Positions 23,414 to 32,658 are shown, counted from the stretch's first letter. The stretch: DNA of 45,827 nucleotides from an uncultured Collinsella sp. (GCA_900751695.1 CAADSS010000028.1:1-45827), one strand, 5' to 3'. Notes: a model not told the origin generated them from the letters alone. Numbers and translations: made by a program.

Positions 23414-25429
23414 CTACATCACCTCCGCGTGAGGGGTCAAACCATTTGCCTTGAGCACCTCGTCGGGGAGCTCGGAATAGAAGTGCTCGGTGCCGGGCAC
23501 GCGCTTGAAGACCGGACGGGTGTCCAGGCCAATACGCGGGTGGCTCGAGCGGGGCGCGAAGCGATCGCCCTTGGGGAAATCGCGCGGACTCGGAACGGCG
23601 CCGGGCACCTGGTGCAGGCGGCCCGAACCGCTCTCGATGGACAGAACGGAACCCAGAAGACCGCGGGTGTACTCGTGGATCGGGTTAGTGAGCAGCTCCT
23701 TGGTTGGTGCCTGCTCGATAACTTGACCGGCGTACATAACCGTGATGTTATGGGCGACCTCGGCGACCAACGCCAGGTCGTGCGAAACGAAGATCATGGC
23801 AAAGCCGAGCTTGGCCTGAAGATCGTTGAGCAGCTTGATGACCTGCTTCTGGACGGTAACGTCCAGAGCGGTCGTGGGCTCGTCGCAGATGACCAGCTTG
23901 GGGTCGCGGGTAAGGGCCATAGCGATCAGGACACGCTGACGCTGGCCGCCGGAAAGCTCGTGCGGATAGCTCTCGAGCGTGCGCTTGGGATCGAGGCCGA
24001 CGAGCTCCAGGAGCTCCTCGGCGCTGCGGGTTCCGCCGCGCTTGGTGAGCTGCTTCATCTGGGCAGAGATGAGCATGGAGGGGTTGAGCGAGGACAGGGC
24101 GTCCTGATAGACCATAGCGATATCGGTACCGCGCAGGCCGAACCACTCCTTCTTGCTCATCTTGAGCAGGTCACGGCCCTCCCAGAGGACCTCGCCGGAA
24201 AGATGCTCGTCCTCATCGGTCAGGCCCATGATGGCCAGCGTGGTGATGGACTTACCGCAACCGGACTCGCCCACCAGGCCCATGGTCTGACCAGGACGGA
24301 CGTCAAAGTTGACATGGTCGACGACGTTGATATCACCGTGATGCTCAAACTGAATGCAGAAGTCACGGACCGAGAGAATCGGTTCGACAGACTCGTCGGG
24401 CACATGGCGATCGTCACGCTTGAGCTCGACATCGCGCAGGGCGCCAAGGCGAGCGGAGAGGGACTGGGCCTGCTCCTTGTAGGCGCGAACGGGGTCGGAG
24501 ACCAGCAGGTCGGCCTCGCGACGCTTGGAGGAATCGGTCGGATCCAGGGCGGCAGAGGGAGCAGCGGCCATGGCGTCGGTAATGCCCTCGGAGAGGATGT
24601 TGAGCGCCAGGCAGGTGATCATGATGGCCAGGCCCGGGAACAGCGCCTGCCACCAACGGCCGGCGAGCACGCCGCCGCGGGCGTCGGCGAGGATGTTGCC
24701 CCAGGTAGCGGTGGGCTCCTGAATACCAGCGCCGATGAAGGTCAGCGAGGCCTCGAAGATGATAGCGTCGGCGACCAGGGTAACGGTGAAGACCATGATC
24801 GGGGCGATGCAGTTACGCAGAACATGCTTGATCAAAATCCACGGAGCCTTGGCGCCGGAAACGATGACCGCGCGGACATAGTCCTCGCCGTACTCGGACA
24901 CGATGTTGGCGCGCACGATACGGGCAATCTGCGGAGTGTACATAAAGCCGATGGCGAAGATGATCGACGGCACGGAGTTGCCCAGGATGGAGACGAAAAC
25001 GGCCGCGAGGGCGATGCCCGGGATAGACATGATGATGTCCAAGATACGCATGATCGTCTCGGAGACGGCCTTGCGCGAAACCGCTGCAAGGGCGCCAACG
25101 ACCGAGCCGCAGACCAGAGCCATGGCAGTGGCGCCAAAGCCGATAATCAGCGAGTAACGACCACCGTAGAGCATACGCGACAGAATGTCGCGACCCTTAT
25201 CGTCGGTACCGAAAATAAATCCGTTGCCGGGAGCCTGGCGAGCCGTAAAAATCTCGACCGGGCTATAGGGGGCAAGAAGGGGCGCCAGAATCGCAGTCAG
25301 GGCGACCAGCACCAGCACGACGGCTGCAATCTTAGAAGACAGCGTCATCTTCTTCCAGCCACCGAGCTTGAGCCCCTTGGAGGCAGCCTTCTCGAGCTGC
25401 TCGGTTTGCTTCTCTCGAATCTTTACCAT
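23414..25429 (-). CDS. Fused permease-ATPase of the sialic-acid-linked Opp-type importer (DppC-DppD fusion)
   Basis: A 671-residue membrane protein joining two subunits that are separate in the peptide importer. Residues about 30-290 are an OppC/DppC-type permease (GTDDKGRDILSRMLYGG; EAA loop EYGEDYVRAVIVSGAKAPWI, 179-198). A linker of about 60 residues leads to an OppD/DppD-type ATPase (Walker A GESGCGKSI, 387-395; signature SGGQRQR; Walker B LVICDEP; VSHD). The C-terminal extension keeps the FAPRSSHPRIG skeleton but has lost the cysteines (FSPRCP in relatives). Permease-ATPase fusions are reported, as I recall, for some sialic-acid Sat/Sia importers. ATG 25429 lies three bases past the preceding stop. 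Confidence 0.9.
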   Translation of the reverse strand: MVKIREKQTEQLEKAASKGLKLGGWKKMTLSSKIAAVVLVLVALTAILAPLLAPYSPVEIFTARQAPGNGFIFGTDDKGRDILSRMLYGGRYSLIIGFGATAMALVCGSVVGALAAVSRKAVSETIMRILDIIMSIPGIALAAVFVSILGNSVPSIIFAIGFMYTPQIARIVRANIVSEYGEDYVRAVIVSGAKAPWILIKHVLRNCIAPIMVFTVTLVADAIIFEASLTFIGAGIQEPTATWGNILADARGGVLAGRWWQALFPGLAIMITCLALNILSEGITDAMAAAPSAALDPTDSSKRREADLLVSDPVRAYKEQAQSLSARLGALRDVELKRDDRHVPDESVEPILSVRDFCIQFEHHGDINVVDHVNFDVRPGQTMGLVGESGCGKSITTLAIMGLTDEDEHLSGEVLWEGRDLLKMSKKEWFGLRGTDIAMVYQDALSSLNPSMLISAQMKQLTKRGGTRSAEELLELVGLDPKRTLESYPHELSGGQRQRVLIAMALTRDPKLVICDEPTTALDVTVQKQVIKLLNDLQAKLGFAMIFVSHDLALVAEVAHNITVMYAGQVIEQAPTKELLTNPIHEYTRGLLGSVLSIESGSGRLHQVPGAVPSPRDFPKGDRFAPRSSHPRIGLDTRPVFKRVPGTEHFYSELPDEVLKANGLTPHAEVM

Positions 25430-25432
25430 AAT

Positions 25433-26389
25433 CTACACCGTCCTGATGCGCGGGTTGATGAGCAGGTAGAGCATGTCAACCACGATGTTGATGATGATGA
25501 AGGCAAGAGCAACGACGATAACGACGCCCTGAACCAGGTTCGCCTCGTTGCCCTGAACGCCCTGCAAAATCGCGGTGCCCATGCCGGGGAGGTTGAAGAT
25601 AACCTCGATGACGACGGCGCCGCCCATGAGGTAACCGATCTTAAGACCGAGGGTGGTGACCGGGGTGATCAGCGCATTGCGAAGAACGTTGATGCCGACG
25701 ACGACCTTCTCGGGAACGCCGGCGCCGCGAGCCATACGGACATAATCCTTGTCGAGCTCCTCGACCATGGCGGTACGCACGATACGAGTCATCTGGCCCG
25801 TCAGCGGAAATGCCAAGGCGATAGCGGGCATGATCATACGTCCCAGATAGCCAACCGGATTCGTGGTGAAGTGAGGCAGAGCACCCGATGCCGGGAGCAC
25901 CTTAAGGTAGGAAGAGAACAGCAGGATCAACAGAACGGCAAGCCAGAACGACGGGGTTGCCAAGCCGGCGATGGAAAAGACGCGGATCACTTGGTCCGGC
26001 CATTTGTCGCGATACAGTGCCGCGATGACGCCGAGCAAAAACGAAACGACTGCACCGATGGCAAGACCGATAAAGGTCAGCTGCATCGTGACGGGCAGGG
26101 CCGTGGAGATGCGTTTGGCAACGGAGTTGCGAGCAGCACCATAGGTGCCCATGTCGCCATGGATCAGATCGCCCATATAGCGCACGTAGCGCACGGGCCA
26201 GGGGTCGTCCAGACCATACTTCTCATGGTACTCGGCAACCGCCTCGGGCGAGGCACCGTCACCCAACGCCGTGTAGGCGGGGTCGGTCTTGGAGAACGAC
26301 ATAAGGAAGAACACCAGGACGGTGACGCCCAATGCCATGATCGGCAGCGCCACAAGACGCCTTCCAATCAAACGTAGCAAGTTGTTCAC
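25433..26389 (-). CDS. Permease (OppB/DppB type) of the sialic-acid-linked importer
   Basis: A 318-residue inner-membrane permease with about six helices. The N-terminal RLVALPIMALGVTVLVFF segment, SKTDPAY loop, YGLDDPWPVRYVRYMGDL periplasmic loop and EAA-type DKDYVRMARGAGVPEKVVVG loop identify the family. The start is GTG 26389 with AAAGGGGAG five bases upstream; a longer frame to 26422 is less likely. It follows the binding-protein gene across a 157-bp gap with a hairpin. Confidence 0.9.
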   Translation of the reverse strand: MNNLLRLIGRRLVALPIMALGVTVLVFFLMSFSKTDPAYTALGDGASPEAVAEYHEKYGLDDPWPVRYVRYMGDLIHGDMGTYGAARNSVAKRISTALPVTMQLTFIGLAIGAVVSFLLGVIAALYRDKWPDQVIRVFSIAGLATPSFWLAVLLILLFSSYLKVLPASGALPHFTTNPVGYLGRMIMPAIALAFPLTGQMTRIVRTAMVEELDKDYVRMARGAGVPEKVVVGINVLRNALITPVTTLGLKIGYLMGGAVVIEVIFNLPGMGTAILQGVQGNEANLVQGVVIVVALAFIIINIVVDMLYLLINPRIRTV

Positions 26390-26450
26390 GTTCTCTCCCC
26401 TTTCTTTTGTCGGTAGGACCAACTGGTATATGAGTACGGATACTCATTAC

Positions 26451-26484
26451 AAGACCCGAGCGACATCGTTGCCGCCCGGGTCTT
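26451..26484 (-). repeat. Intercistronic hairpin after the binding-protein gene
   Basis: An 8-bp stem (26451-26458 with 26477-26484) with some extra pairing inside. On the minus strand it is followed by GTAATGAG. As in the peptide importer, it falls between the binding-protein and permease genes and likely favours high binding-protein levels. Confidence 0.5.
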
Positions 26485-26546
26485 TGTTTCAACTATGAGG
26501 ATACGGTCCCAACGGCCGACATCCTGCATACAGACTCAAGCGAGTC

Positions 26547-28160
26547 TTACGCCTTGACGGTCGCAACGCCCCTGAAGGACATGCTCGTCGTGCCGATGCC
26601 CTTGAAGCCATCGAGGGCCTCGCCGTTGGGCGCAGTGGACGGATCGTCCCAGGAAGCGGAGACGGTCTTGACGTGGACAACGGGGTACAGAACGGCGTTG
26701 TCGGCAATGATGTCGAAGCACTCGTTCCACTTCTTCTGCTGCTCGTCGCCCTCGGCGGCAAGAGCCTCGTCCATGAGACCGTGGAGCTTCTGCCACTCAG
26801 CGGACTCCTTCCACGGGCAACGGGTCTGCATCCAGACGTTGTCGCCGTACCACCAGTTGAGCAGCAGGTCGGGGTCGGCGCCGAAGCAGGAAGGATCGCC
26901 AGGGGCAAGGAGGATATCGTAGGCCTCGCCGCCGTCGATGGCAGCGTAGGTAGCCGGCGAGGTATCGGTCTGGATGGTCACATCGAAGCCGAGAGCGTCG
27001 AGGTCGTTCTTGACCTGGGCGGCCATGCCCTTAATCTGCTCGTTGTCGGTGGTGCGCAGGGTGATGGCACCCGGGGTGATGCCAGACTCCTCGATGAGCT
27101 TCTTAGCCTTCTTGGCGTCGGTCTTGTACACCGTGGAAGCCTCATGATAGTTGGTGAAGCTCTTGGGCAGGTAGCAGCTGGCAGCGGTGGCAAGGCCGGC
27201 GAAGGTGTTGCTGACCATCTTCTCGGTGTCGAGCGCATACATGACAGCCTGACGGACCTTGACGTTGTTCCAAGGCTCCTTGGCGACGTTGAACATGATG
27301 AAGCGGGTGCCGAAACCCTGAACGTTATCGATCTTGCAGCCGGCGCTCTCGAGCTGGTCGACGGCGTCAGCGGTAACGAGCTCCATAACGAGCGTGGAGC
27401 CCTCCTGCTGAGCGGTAACGCGAGCGGTGGGGTCGGTCAGGATGCTGTACTGGATCTTCTTATCCTCGGCAGCATACTCACCGTTGTACTCGGGGTTGGG
27501 AACCAGGGTAATCTCGGTATCGGAGATAGAGTCGTACATCCAGGGGCCGGAGCCGATCGGCTGCTTGGCGCGATCCTCCTCGGTCTGGGTGGCCGGGGTA
27601 ACGCGGACGATGGCCAGACGATCCTTGAGCAGGGAGAAGTTGGGGACCTTGGTCTTGACCGTCACGGTGCTGGCGTCCTTGGCCTCGATGGACTCGAAGG
27701 GCTGGAAGAACGGAGCATAGGTAGCGGAAGCGGCGCAAGCGGTGTAGGAGGCAACGACATCGTCGGCGGTGACCTCGGTGCCATCGGAGAACTTGGCGCC
27801 CTTGCGGATGGTGACCTCGAAAGTCGTGTCGTCCACAGACTTGGGATCGTCGGTGGCGAGCTCGTTGAAGGTGCTGTAGTCGTGGTAATCGATGCCGTAG
27901 AGGCCCTCGACGACGTGCCAGTTAGCACCCAGGCCCACAGCGGAGCCGGTGCTGGCGGGATCGAAGCTGGACGGAGCGTAAGCGGAACCAGCGGTGATCA
28001 CGCCGCCGCCACGGTTGGCGGAATCGGTGGAACCGGAAGCGGAACCCTCGTCGCTAGAGCTGCCGCCGCAGCCGGTGAGACCAAGCCCTGCGACAGCAGC
28101 GACGCTGCCGGTGAGGCCGAGGAACGAACGCCTGGACATACCCTTGTTGATGATGGCCAT
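26547..28160 (-). CDS. Substrate-binding lipoprotein (SBP family 5), probable sialic-acid importer component
   Basis: A 537-residue extracytoplasmic lipoprotein. A clear twin-arginine motif (SRRSFLGLTG, residues 9-18) precedes the lipobox LTGC; Cys31 is the lipidation site. A glycine-serine linker follows. The SBP_bac_5 fold is visible (GAKFSDGTEVTADDVVASY; VRQAVMYALDTEKMV). Peptide-type binding proteins serve sialic-acid importers in several bacteria, and the genes downstream are nanA, nanK and nanE, so sialic acid is the likely ligand. ATG 28160 has AGGAGA five bases upstream. First gene of the cluster, behind a 364-bp regulatory region. Confidence 0.88.
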   Translation of the reverse strand: MAIINKGMSRRSFLGLTGSVAAVAGLGLTGCGGSSSDEGSASGSTDSANRGGGVITAGSAYAPSSFDPASTGSAVGLGANWHVVEGLYGIDYHDYSTFNELATDDPKSVDDTTFEVTIRKGAKFSDGTEVTADDVVASYTACAASATYAPFFQPFESIEAKDASTVTVKTKVPNFSLLKDRLAIVRVTPATQTEEDRAKQPIGSGPWMYDSISDTEITLVPNPEYNGEYAAEDKKIQYSILTDPTARVTAQQEGSTLVMELVTADAVDQLESAGCKIDNVQGFGTRFIMFNVAKEPWNNVKVRQAVMYALDTEKMVSNTFAGLATAASCYLPKSFTNYHEASTVYKTDAKKAKKLIEESGITPGAITLRTTDNEQIKGMAAQVKNDLDALGFDVTIQTDTSPATYAAIDGGEAYDILLAPGDPSCFGADPDLLLNWWYGDNVWMQTRCPWKESAEWQKLHGLMDEALAAEGDEQQKKWNECFDIIADNAVLYPVVHVKTVSASWDDPSTAPNGEALDGFKGIGTTSMSFRGVATVKA

Positions 28161-28297
28161 GTCTTCTCCTATCAATAGAGAATCTTACTCGGGAGCACCT
28201 AGACTTGCCCCCGCGCAACTTGCGGACGATATATACCTTACCTACCGACGTACCCAACTGAGGTGCCGCGCTCGGCGACCGATACATACATACGCTT

Positions 28298-28335
28298 GAA
28301 CGGTATTTACTACCGTTCACCGAATTCATTGACAA
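28298..28335 (-). promoter_or_regulatory. Candidate promoter and overlapping operator of the sialic-acid cluster
   Basis: On the minus strand TTGTCA (28330-28335) is followed after 17 bp by TAGTAA (28307-28312). A perfect 8-bp inverted repeat with a 5-bp spacer (GAACGGTA/TACCGTTC, 28298-28318) covers that -10, the usual place for a repressor. An outer inverted repeat GATACATAC/GTATGTATC (28281-28289 and 28351-28359) flanks it. The 364-bp gap 28161-28524 holds no gene; farther upstream lies a CG-centred site (28423-28432). Confidence 0.45.
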
Positions 28336-28524
28336 ACGATTCGTCAGACAGTATGTATCGACGAGGTGAGATATCAGTCTTCGTCAACCCGCAGGATAGC
28401 AGGGTTTTCGCTTGGGTTAGTCAAACGTTTTAGCGTTAATAAAACCCGAAACCAGCAGGCAATCATGGCGAAATAAATGGTTGAAAATCGCGCAATCATG
28501 TATATCAGTTGTTTAGAAGCGCAT

Positions 28525-30471
28525 TTAGTTTTCGGAACGGTTGGCCGATGTCTGGGCGCGCTCGGCATTCCATGCAACAAGTGCCTCGTGGACCGCTTTG
28601 GCGACATCGGCCGGAACGCCTCGAACTTCTGCAATCTCCTGCTCGCTTGCCGCACGCAAACGCTTCATCGAGCCAAAATGGCGCATAATGGCACGTTTTC
28701 TGGTGGGTCCCACGCCTGGAACGTCATCGAGCACCGAAACTGTCATGGCTTTGTCGCGCAATTCGCGATGGAACGTGATGGCAAATCGGTGGGACTCATC
28801 GCGTACCTGCTTAATTAGATAGAGCGAAGCAGACCCGGTCGGCAGCACGACAGGAGTCTCGTCCCAAGGCACAAAAACTTCCTCGTCGGCCTTCGCCAAG
28901 CCACAAACTGGTATATCGAGCCCAAGAGCCTCAAGTTGCTTGATCGCAGCGGTCAATTGCGGCTTACCGCCATCGACAACGAGCAAATCGGGGCGCGAGC
29001 CAAAGCGCTCGTCGGCCATGCGCTCGGGAGCATAGCGTCGTCCCAAAACCTCGGACATCGACACGAAGTCGTTTGCCTCGTCCAATTCGGCCTGAATTTT
29101 AAAACGACGGTACTGGCTCTTGTCGGCGCGCCCGTTGGTAAACACCACCATCGAGGCGACCGTAAAGGTGCCATGCAGTGTAGAGATATCGAAGCACTCG
29201 ATACGCAACGGCGGCGATGGCAGCGCCAACGCACTTTCGAGCTCCAGGAGCGCTTGATTGGTGCGGTCGTCAGCGTACCCCGTTCGCATCATGTAGCGCA
29301 TGAGGGCATGGCGCGCATTTTTGGATGCCATATCGAGCAGACGGTGCTTTTCGCCACGCTGCGGCCTATGGAGATGGCAGGAACGCTCACGCTTGCCCGC
29401 AAGCCACTCCCCCAGCGCCTCCGCATCCTCAAGCTCGACGGAAAGGTTGACCTCAGCTGGAATATCAGCCGTCTCGTCGTAATAGCACTTAAGAAAGCCC
29501 GATTGAAGTTCCTCTTCGTCGACATCCAAACCCTTATCGAGAATAAACTCGCAGGTTCGAACCGTTCGACCCTCACGCACGACAAAGACGCAAGCGGCGG
29601 AGATGGTCTCCTCGCGATAGAAACCGATGACATCGATATCGACACTGGAGGGAAAAACGACTTGCTGACGATCGTCCAGACCCCTGATGACCTCCAAACG
29701 ACGTTTGACGCGTGCCGCGCGCTCAAAGTCGAGCGCCTCGGCGGCATCCGTCATCTCGGAGGTCAGCTCATCGACGACATCCTTGCGATGGCCCGACAAA
29801 AAGCGCTCGACACGCTTGACGTTCTTGGCATAGTCTGCCGGGGAAATCGCGCCGACACACGCACCCGGGCCGCGCCCGACATGGTAGTCAAAGCAGGGAC
29901 GCCCGTTTTGCGCGCAAATCATATTGACGATGTCTTCCTCGCCCTTGTGGGACTCGACGATACGACGACAACGACGCCACTCCGCACAGGATGCGGAGCA
30001 GATGGGGATAACCTTGCGCAGCGTATCTATCGTCTCACGTGCCGCACGGCTATCGGTATAGGGTCCAAAATAGCGCGTTCCCGGCTTATGACGCTCACGC
30101 GTATATTTGATAGCGGGATACAGGTCGCCCTTTGTAATGGCGATAAAGGGGTAGCTCTTGTCATCCTTGAGGTCGACGTTAAAGTACGGATGGTACTGAC
30201 CAATCAAATTGCGCTCGAGCACCAACGCCTCATGCTCGGTCTCCACCACGATATAGTCAAAGCTCGCCACCAGCTGCATCATCAGCGGGATCTTTTGACG
30301 CTCATCCTGCAGTGTCACGTATTGACGCATGCGGGCGCGTAGGTTTTTCGCCTTGCCCACGTAGATGACATCGCCCTTGGCATCCTTCCAAAGGTAGCAA
30401 CCGGGTTGTGTAGGAACGCGCGAAACCTGCTCGGCAAGCGTTGGAATGTTGTCGTGACCGGCCACGCGCAC
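28525..30471 (-). CDS. uvrC: Excinuclease ABC subunit C
   Basis: A 648-residue nuclease that makes both cuts in nucleotide-excision repair. The N-terminal GIY-YIG domain (GCYLWKDAKGDVIYVGKAKN), UVR motif (LDFERAARVKRRLEVI), RNase H-like domain (FDISTLHGTFTVASMVVF; VVDGGKPQL) and C-terminal helix-hairpin-helix pair (DDVPGVGPTRKRAI; VRGVPADVAKAV) are visible. The cysteine region differs from the usual pattern: CSASCAEWRRC plus about 25 extra residues, and GRGPGAC where RCxxPC is common. It starts at GTG 30471, directly after the murJ stop. Confidence 0.95.
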   Translation of the reverse strand: MRVAGHDNIPTLAEQVSRVPTQPGCYLWKDAKGDVIYVGKAKNLRARMRQYVTLQDERQKIPLMMQLVASFDYIVVETEHEALVLERNLIGQYHPYFNVDLKDDKSYPFIAITKGDLYPAIKYTRERHKPGTRYFGPYTDSRAARETIDTLRKVIPICSASCAEWRRCRRIVESHKGEEDIVNMICAQNGRPCFDYHVGRGPGACVGAISPADYAKNVKRVERFLSGHRKDVVDELTSEMTDAAEALDFERAARVKRRLEVIRGLDDRQQVVFPSSVDIDVIGFYREETISAACVFVVREGRTVRTCEFILDKGLDVDEEELQSGFLKCYYDETADIPAEVNLSVELEDAEALGEWLAGKRERSCHLHRPQRGEKHRLLDMASKNARHALMRYMMRTGYADDRTNQALLELESALALPSPPLRIECFDISTLHGTFTVASMVVFTNGRADKSQYRRFKIQAELDEANDFVSMSEVLGRRYAPERMADERFGSRPDLLVVDGGKPQLTAAIKQLEALGLDIPVCGLAKADEEVFVPWDETPVVLPTGSASLYLIKQVRDESHRFAITFHRELRDKAMTVSVLDDVPGVGPTRKRAIMRHFGSMKRLRAASEQEIAEVRGVPADVAKAVHEALVAWNAERAQTSANRSEN

Positions 30472-32154
30472 CTACTTGCGACGAAGCAACGCCGAGACCT
30501 CGGGCATCTTAAGGACGACGGCAAGGCCAAAGGTAACAGCAAGCGAGACGACACCCGCAACGCAAACGTAGCCAAGAGTAATCAGAATCGAGCCACCAAG
30601 TGCCCCGACAAAGAGTTCAAGCGCCCACATGACGCCGGCGCCTGCGGCAGCGCCCAGGCCACCGAGCAAAAGGCCAAAGAAGCCGCCATGCAGGATAGAT
30701 TTGACCTGAAGACCACGCAGGCGACGACGCAGCCACCACAGCGAACAGCCGACCAAGATCACGTAGTCGACGACATACGAAAGCGCGATTGCCGGCATAC
30801 CGAAGCCCAGCACAACGCCAAACAGCAGAACCGAGCCGGCCTGGCCGATGGCGGAATACAGGCAATAGCGGCTATAGGGCTTCATATCGAGCAAGGCAGA
30901 GAAGCTCTTCTGCATCAACACGACCACGCCGTAGAGCGGCAGCGAGAACGCCAGGTAGACAAGGAACTCGGACACCAGCGCCACGCCGGACTCATCAAAC
31001 TTGCCGGCACAGTAAATCATGTTGAGCGGACGCGCGAAGACAATCAGGTACAGCGCGAACGGAATCAGGAAGAACAGCATCTGGGCGACGCCACGCGAAA
31101 TGCCCGTGCGAACGCTGTCGTAATCCTTCTCCTGTGCGTCATGAGAGAGCTCGGTATAGAGCGCCGTCGAAAGCGAGGCGGCAATCAGCGCATAGGGCAG
31201 CGTGTACCACAGGCGCGCATAGGCGATGACGGAAGGACCAGTCTCGGGCTGGACAACCAGCGCGGCAGCGTTGGTGATAGAAGTCGAGACAAACATGCAC
31301 ACTGTGGCAAGCAGCGTCGGGATACCGAGCGCAATCGTCTGGCGAAGCGCGGGGTCCTTAAAGTCGATATGGATATGGGGATGCACGCCGTGCTTGCCAA
31401 GCGCGGGAATCTGACATGCCATCTGAACAAAGACACCGAGGGTCGTACCGGCCGCAATCAAGATGATGCCGGCACGTTCGCCAAACTGTGCGGACACGGG
31501 CGCAAAACCCATAAAGCTCGCAATGACGATCACATTGTTGAGGACCGGGGCAAACGTCGACCAGAAGTAGTCGCGGTGTGCGTTGAGAACGCCCGAGAAC
31601 ACCGAGCCCAAACCATAAAACAGAATCTGGATGGCAAAGAAACGGAACATGAACGCAGCGGTATCCATGCTGCCGCCGTCACCCGAAAGGAACGATTGCG
31701 TCCAGATAAAGCCCGGGGCGAACACGGTCCCCAGCAACGAAATGCCACCCAGCACCAAAAGCAGAATGCCGAGCAGGTTGCCCACGTACTCGTTCGAGGC
31801 CTCGCGACCCTGCTCACGCCTCACGCCCATGTACACGGGCAAAAACGCCGTCACGAGCATGCCACCCATCACGAGTTCGTAGAGCATATTGGGCAGGTTG
31901 TTGGCGACCTGATAGGAGGACGAGAGCAGCGACATGCCGATAGCGGCCGCCATTGCCCACGTGCGGATAAAACCGGTGACGCGAGACACGATGGTCAGGA
32001 TGGTCATAAGCCCGGCGGAACGACCAACCGTGGAGTAGTCCGACGAGCCCATGTCGTCAGTGTCGTCTCGCGACGAAGAAGCTTCGGATGAGGGTGTCTG
32101 AGGCGCAGATTCTTTTGCAAAATGAGCTCCGCGCTTCAATTCTTCCTGCGGCAT
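30472..32154 (-). CDS. murJ: Lipid II flippase MurJ (MviN family)
   Basis: A 560-residue integral membrane protein with about 14 helices that moves lipid II outward for peptidoglycan assembly. The MviN core is clear: STVGRSAGLMTILTIVSRVTGFIRTWAMA-type start (after a 35-residue polar, serine-rich N-terminus), ANNLPNMLYELVMGGM, and RDYFWSTFAPVLNN. ATG 32154 lies three bases past the deacylase stop with GAGAGG upstream. Operon deacylase-murJ-uvrC. Confidence 0.93.
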   Translation of the reverse strand: MPQEELKRGAHFAKESAPQTPSSEASSSRDDTDDMGSSDYSTVGRSAGLMTILTIVSRVTGFIRTWAMAAAIGMSLLSSSYQVANNLPNMLYELVMGGMLVTAFLPVYMGVRREQGREASNEYVGNLLGILLLVLGGISLLGTVFAPGFIWTQSFLSGDGGSMDTAAFMFRFFAIQILFYGLGSVFSGVLNAHRDYFWSTFAPVLNNVIVIASFMGFAPVSAQFGERAGIILIAAGTTLGVFVQMACQIPALGKHGVHPHIHIDFKDPALRQTIALGIPTLLATVCMFVSTSITNAAALVVQPETGPSVIAYARLWYTLPYALIAASLSTALYTELSHDAQEKDYDSVRTGISRGVAQMLFFLIPFALYLIVFARPLNMIYCAGKFDESGVALVSEFLVYLAFSLPLYGVVVLMQKSFSALLDMKPYSRYCLYSAIGQAGSVLLFGVVLGFGMPAIALSYVVDYVILVGCSLWWLRRRLRGLQVKSILHGGFFGLLLGGLGAAAGAGVMWALELFVGALGGSILITLGYVCVAGVVSLAVTFGLAVVLKMPEVSALLRRK

Positions 32155-32157
32155 CGC

Positions 32158-32658
32158 TCAGTCCTCTCTCGTAATCGCGGCAACCGTCGCCCCGCAAAAT
32201 GCAATTAAATCATCGGGTGCAAGCTCGAGCTGATAACCACGCTTGCCTCCCGAAATAAAAATGGTATCCCAAAGGACACATGTCTCATCAATAAGCGTCC
32301 GGTAGCGTTTTTTCATACCGACCGGGCTGCAGCCGCCGCGAACGTAGCCAGTCGCTGCAAGCAAATCCTTCACATGCATCATGGCCAAGGACTTCTCCCC
32401 AGCGGCACGCGCGGCGGACTTTAAATCGAGCTCGTCGGCAACAGGGATGCAGCACACAACATAGTCGTTGGACGGTGTCACACAGACCAAAGTCTTAAAT
32501 CCTTGACCGGGCTCCTCGCCAAGCTGCTCCGAAATCGCGACCCCCAGGCCCACCGACTCATCGCCATCGTCTTCGTACGTATGTAGAACATAGGAAATGC
32601 CGGCGCTTTCCAGCTCGCGCATCGCATTGGTTTTTGGCGTCTTTACAGCCTTTGCCAT
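32158..32658 (-). CDS. ybaK: Cys-tRNA(Pro)/Cys-tRNA(Cys) deacylase, YbaK/EbsC family
   Basis: A 166-residue cytoplasmic editing protein that removes cysteine mis-attached to tRNA-Pro. YbaK marks are KTNAMRELESAGISYVLHTY, FKTLVCV, VCCIPVADELDLKSAARAAG, the RGGCSPVGMKK loop and the C-terminal ISGGKRGYQLELAPDDL. ATG 32658 has AAAGGATA upstream; a longer frame to 32754 has no ribosome site and reads through leader DNA. Confidence 0.92.
   Translation of the reverse strand: MAKAVKTPKTNAMRELESAGISYVLHTYEDDGDESVGLGVAISEQLGEEPGQGFKTLVCVTPSNDYVVCCIPVADELDLKSAARAAGEKSLAMMHVKDLLAATGYVRGGCSPVGMKKRYRTLIDETCVLWDTIFISGGKRGYQLELAPDDLIAFCGATVAAITRED

Noticed and set aside
22364..26377. A 1337-codon open frame on the plus strand opposite the sialic-acid transporter genes
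   Set aside because: It is the antisense shadow of four well-supported minus-strand genes. Its product is rich in H, D, G and R with no family resemblance, as expected opposite GC-rich codons.
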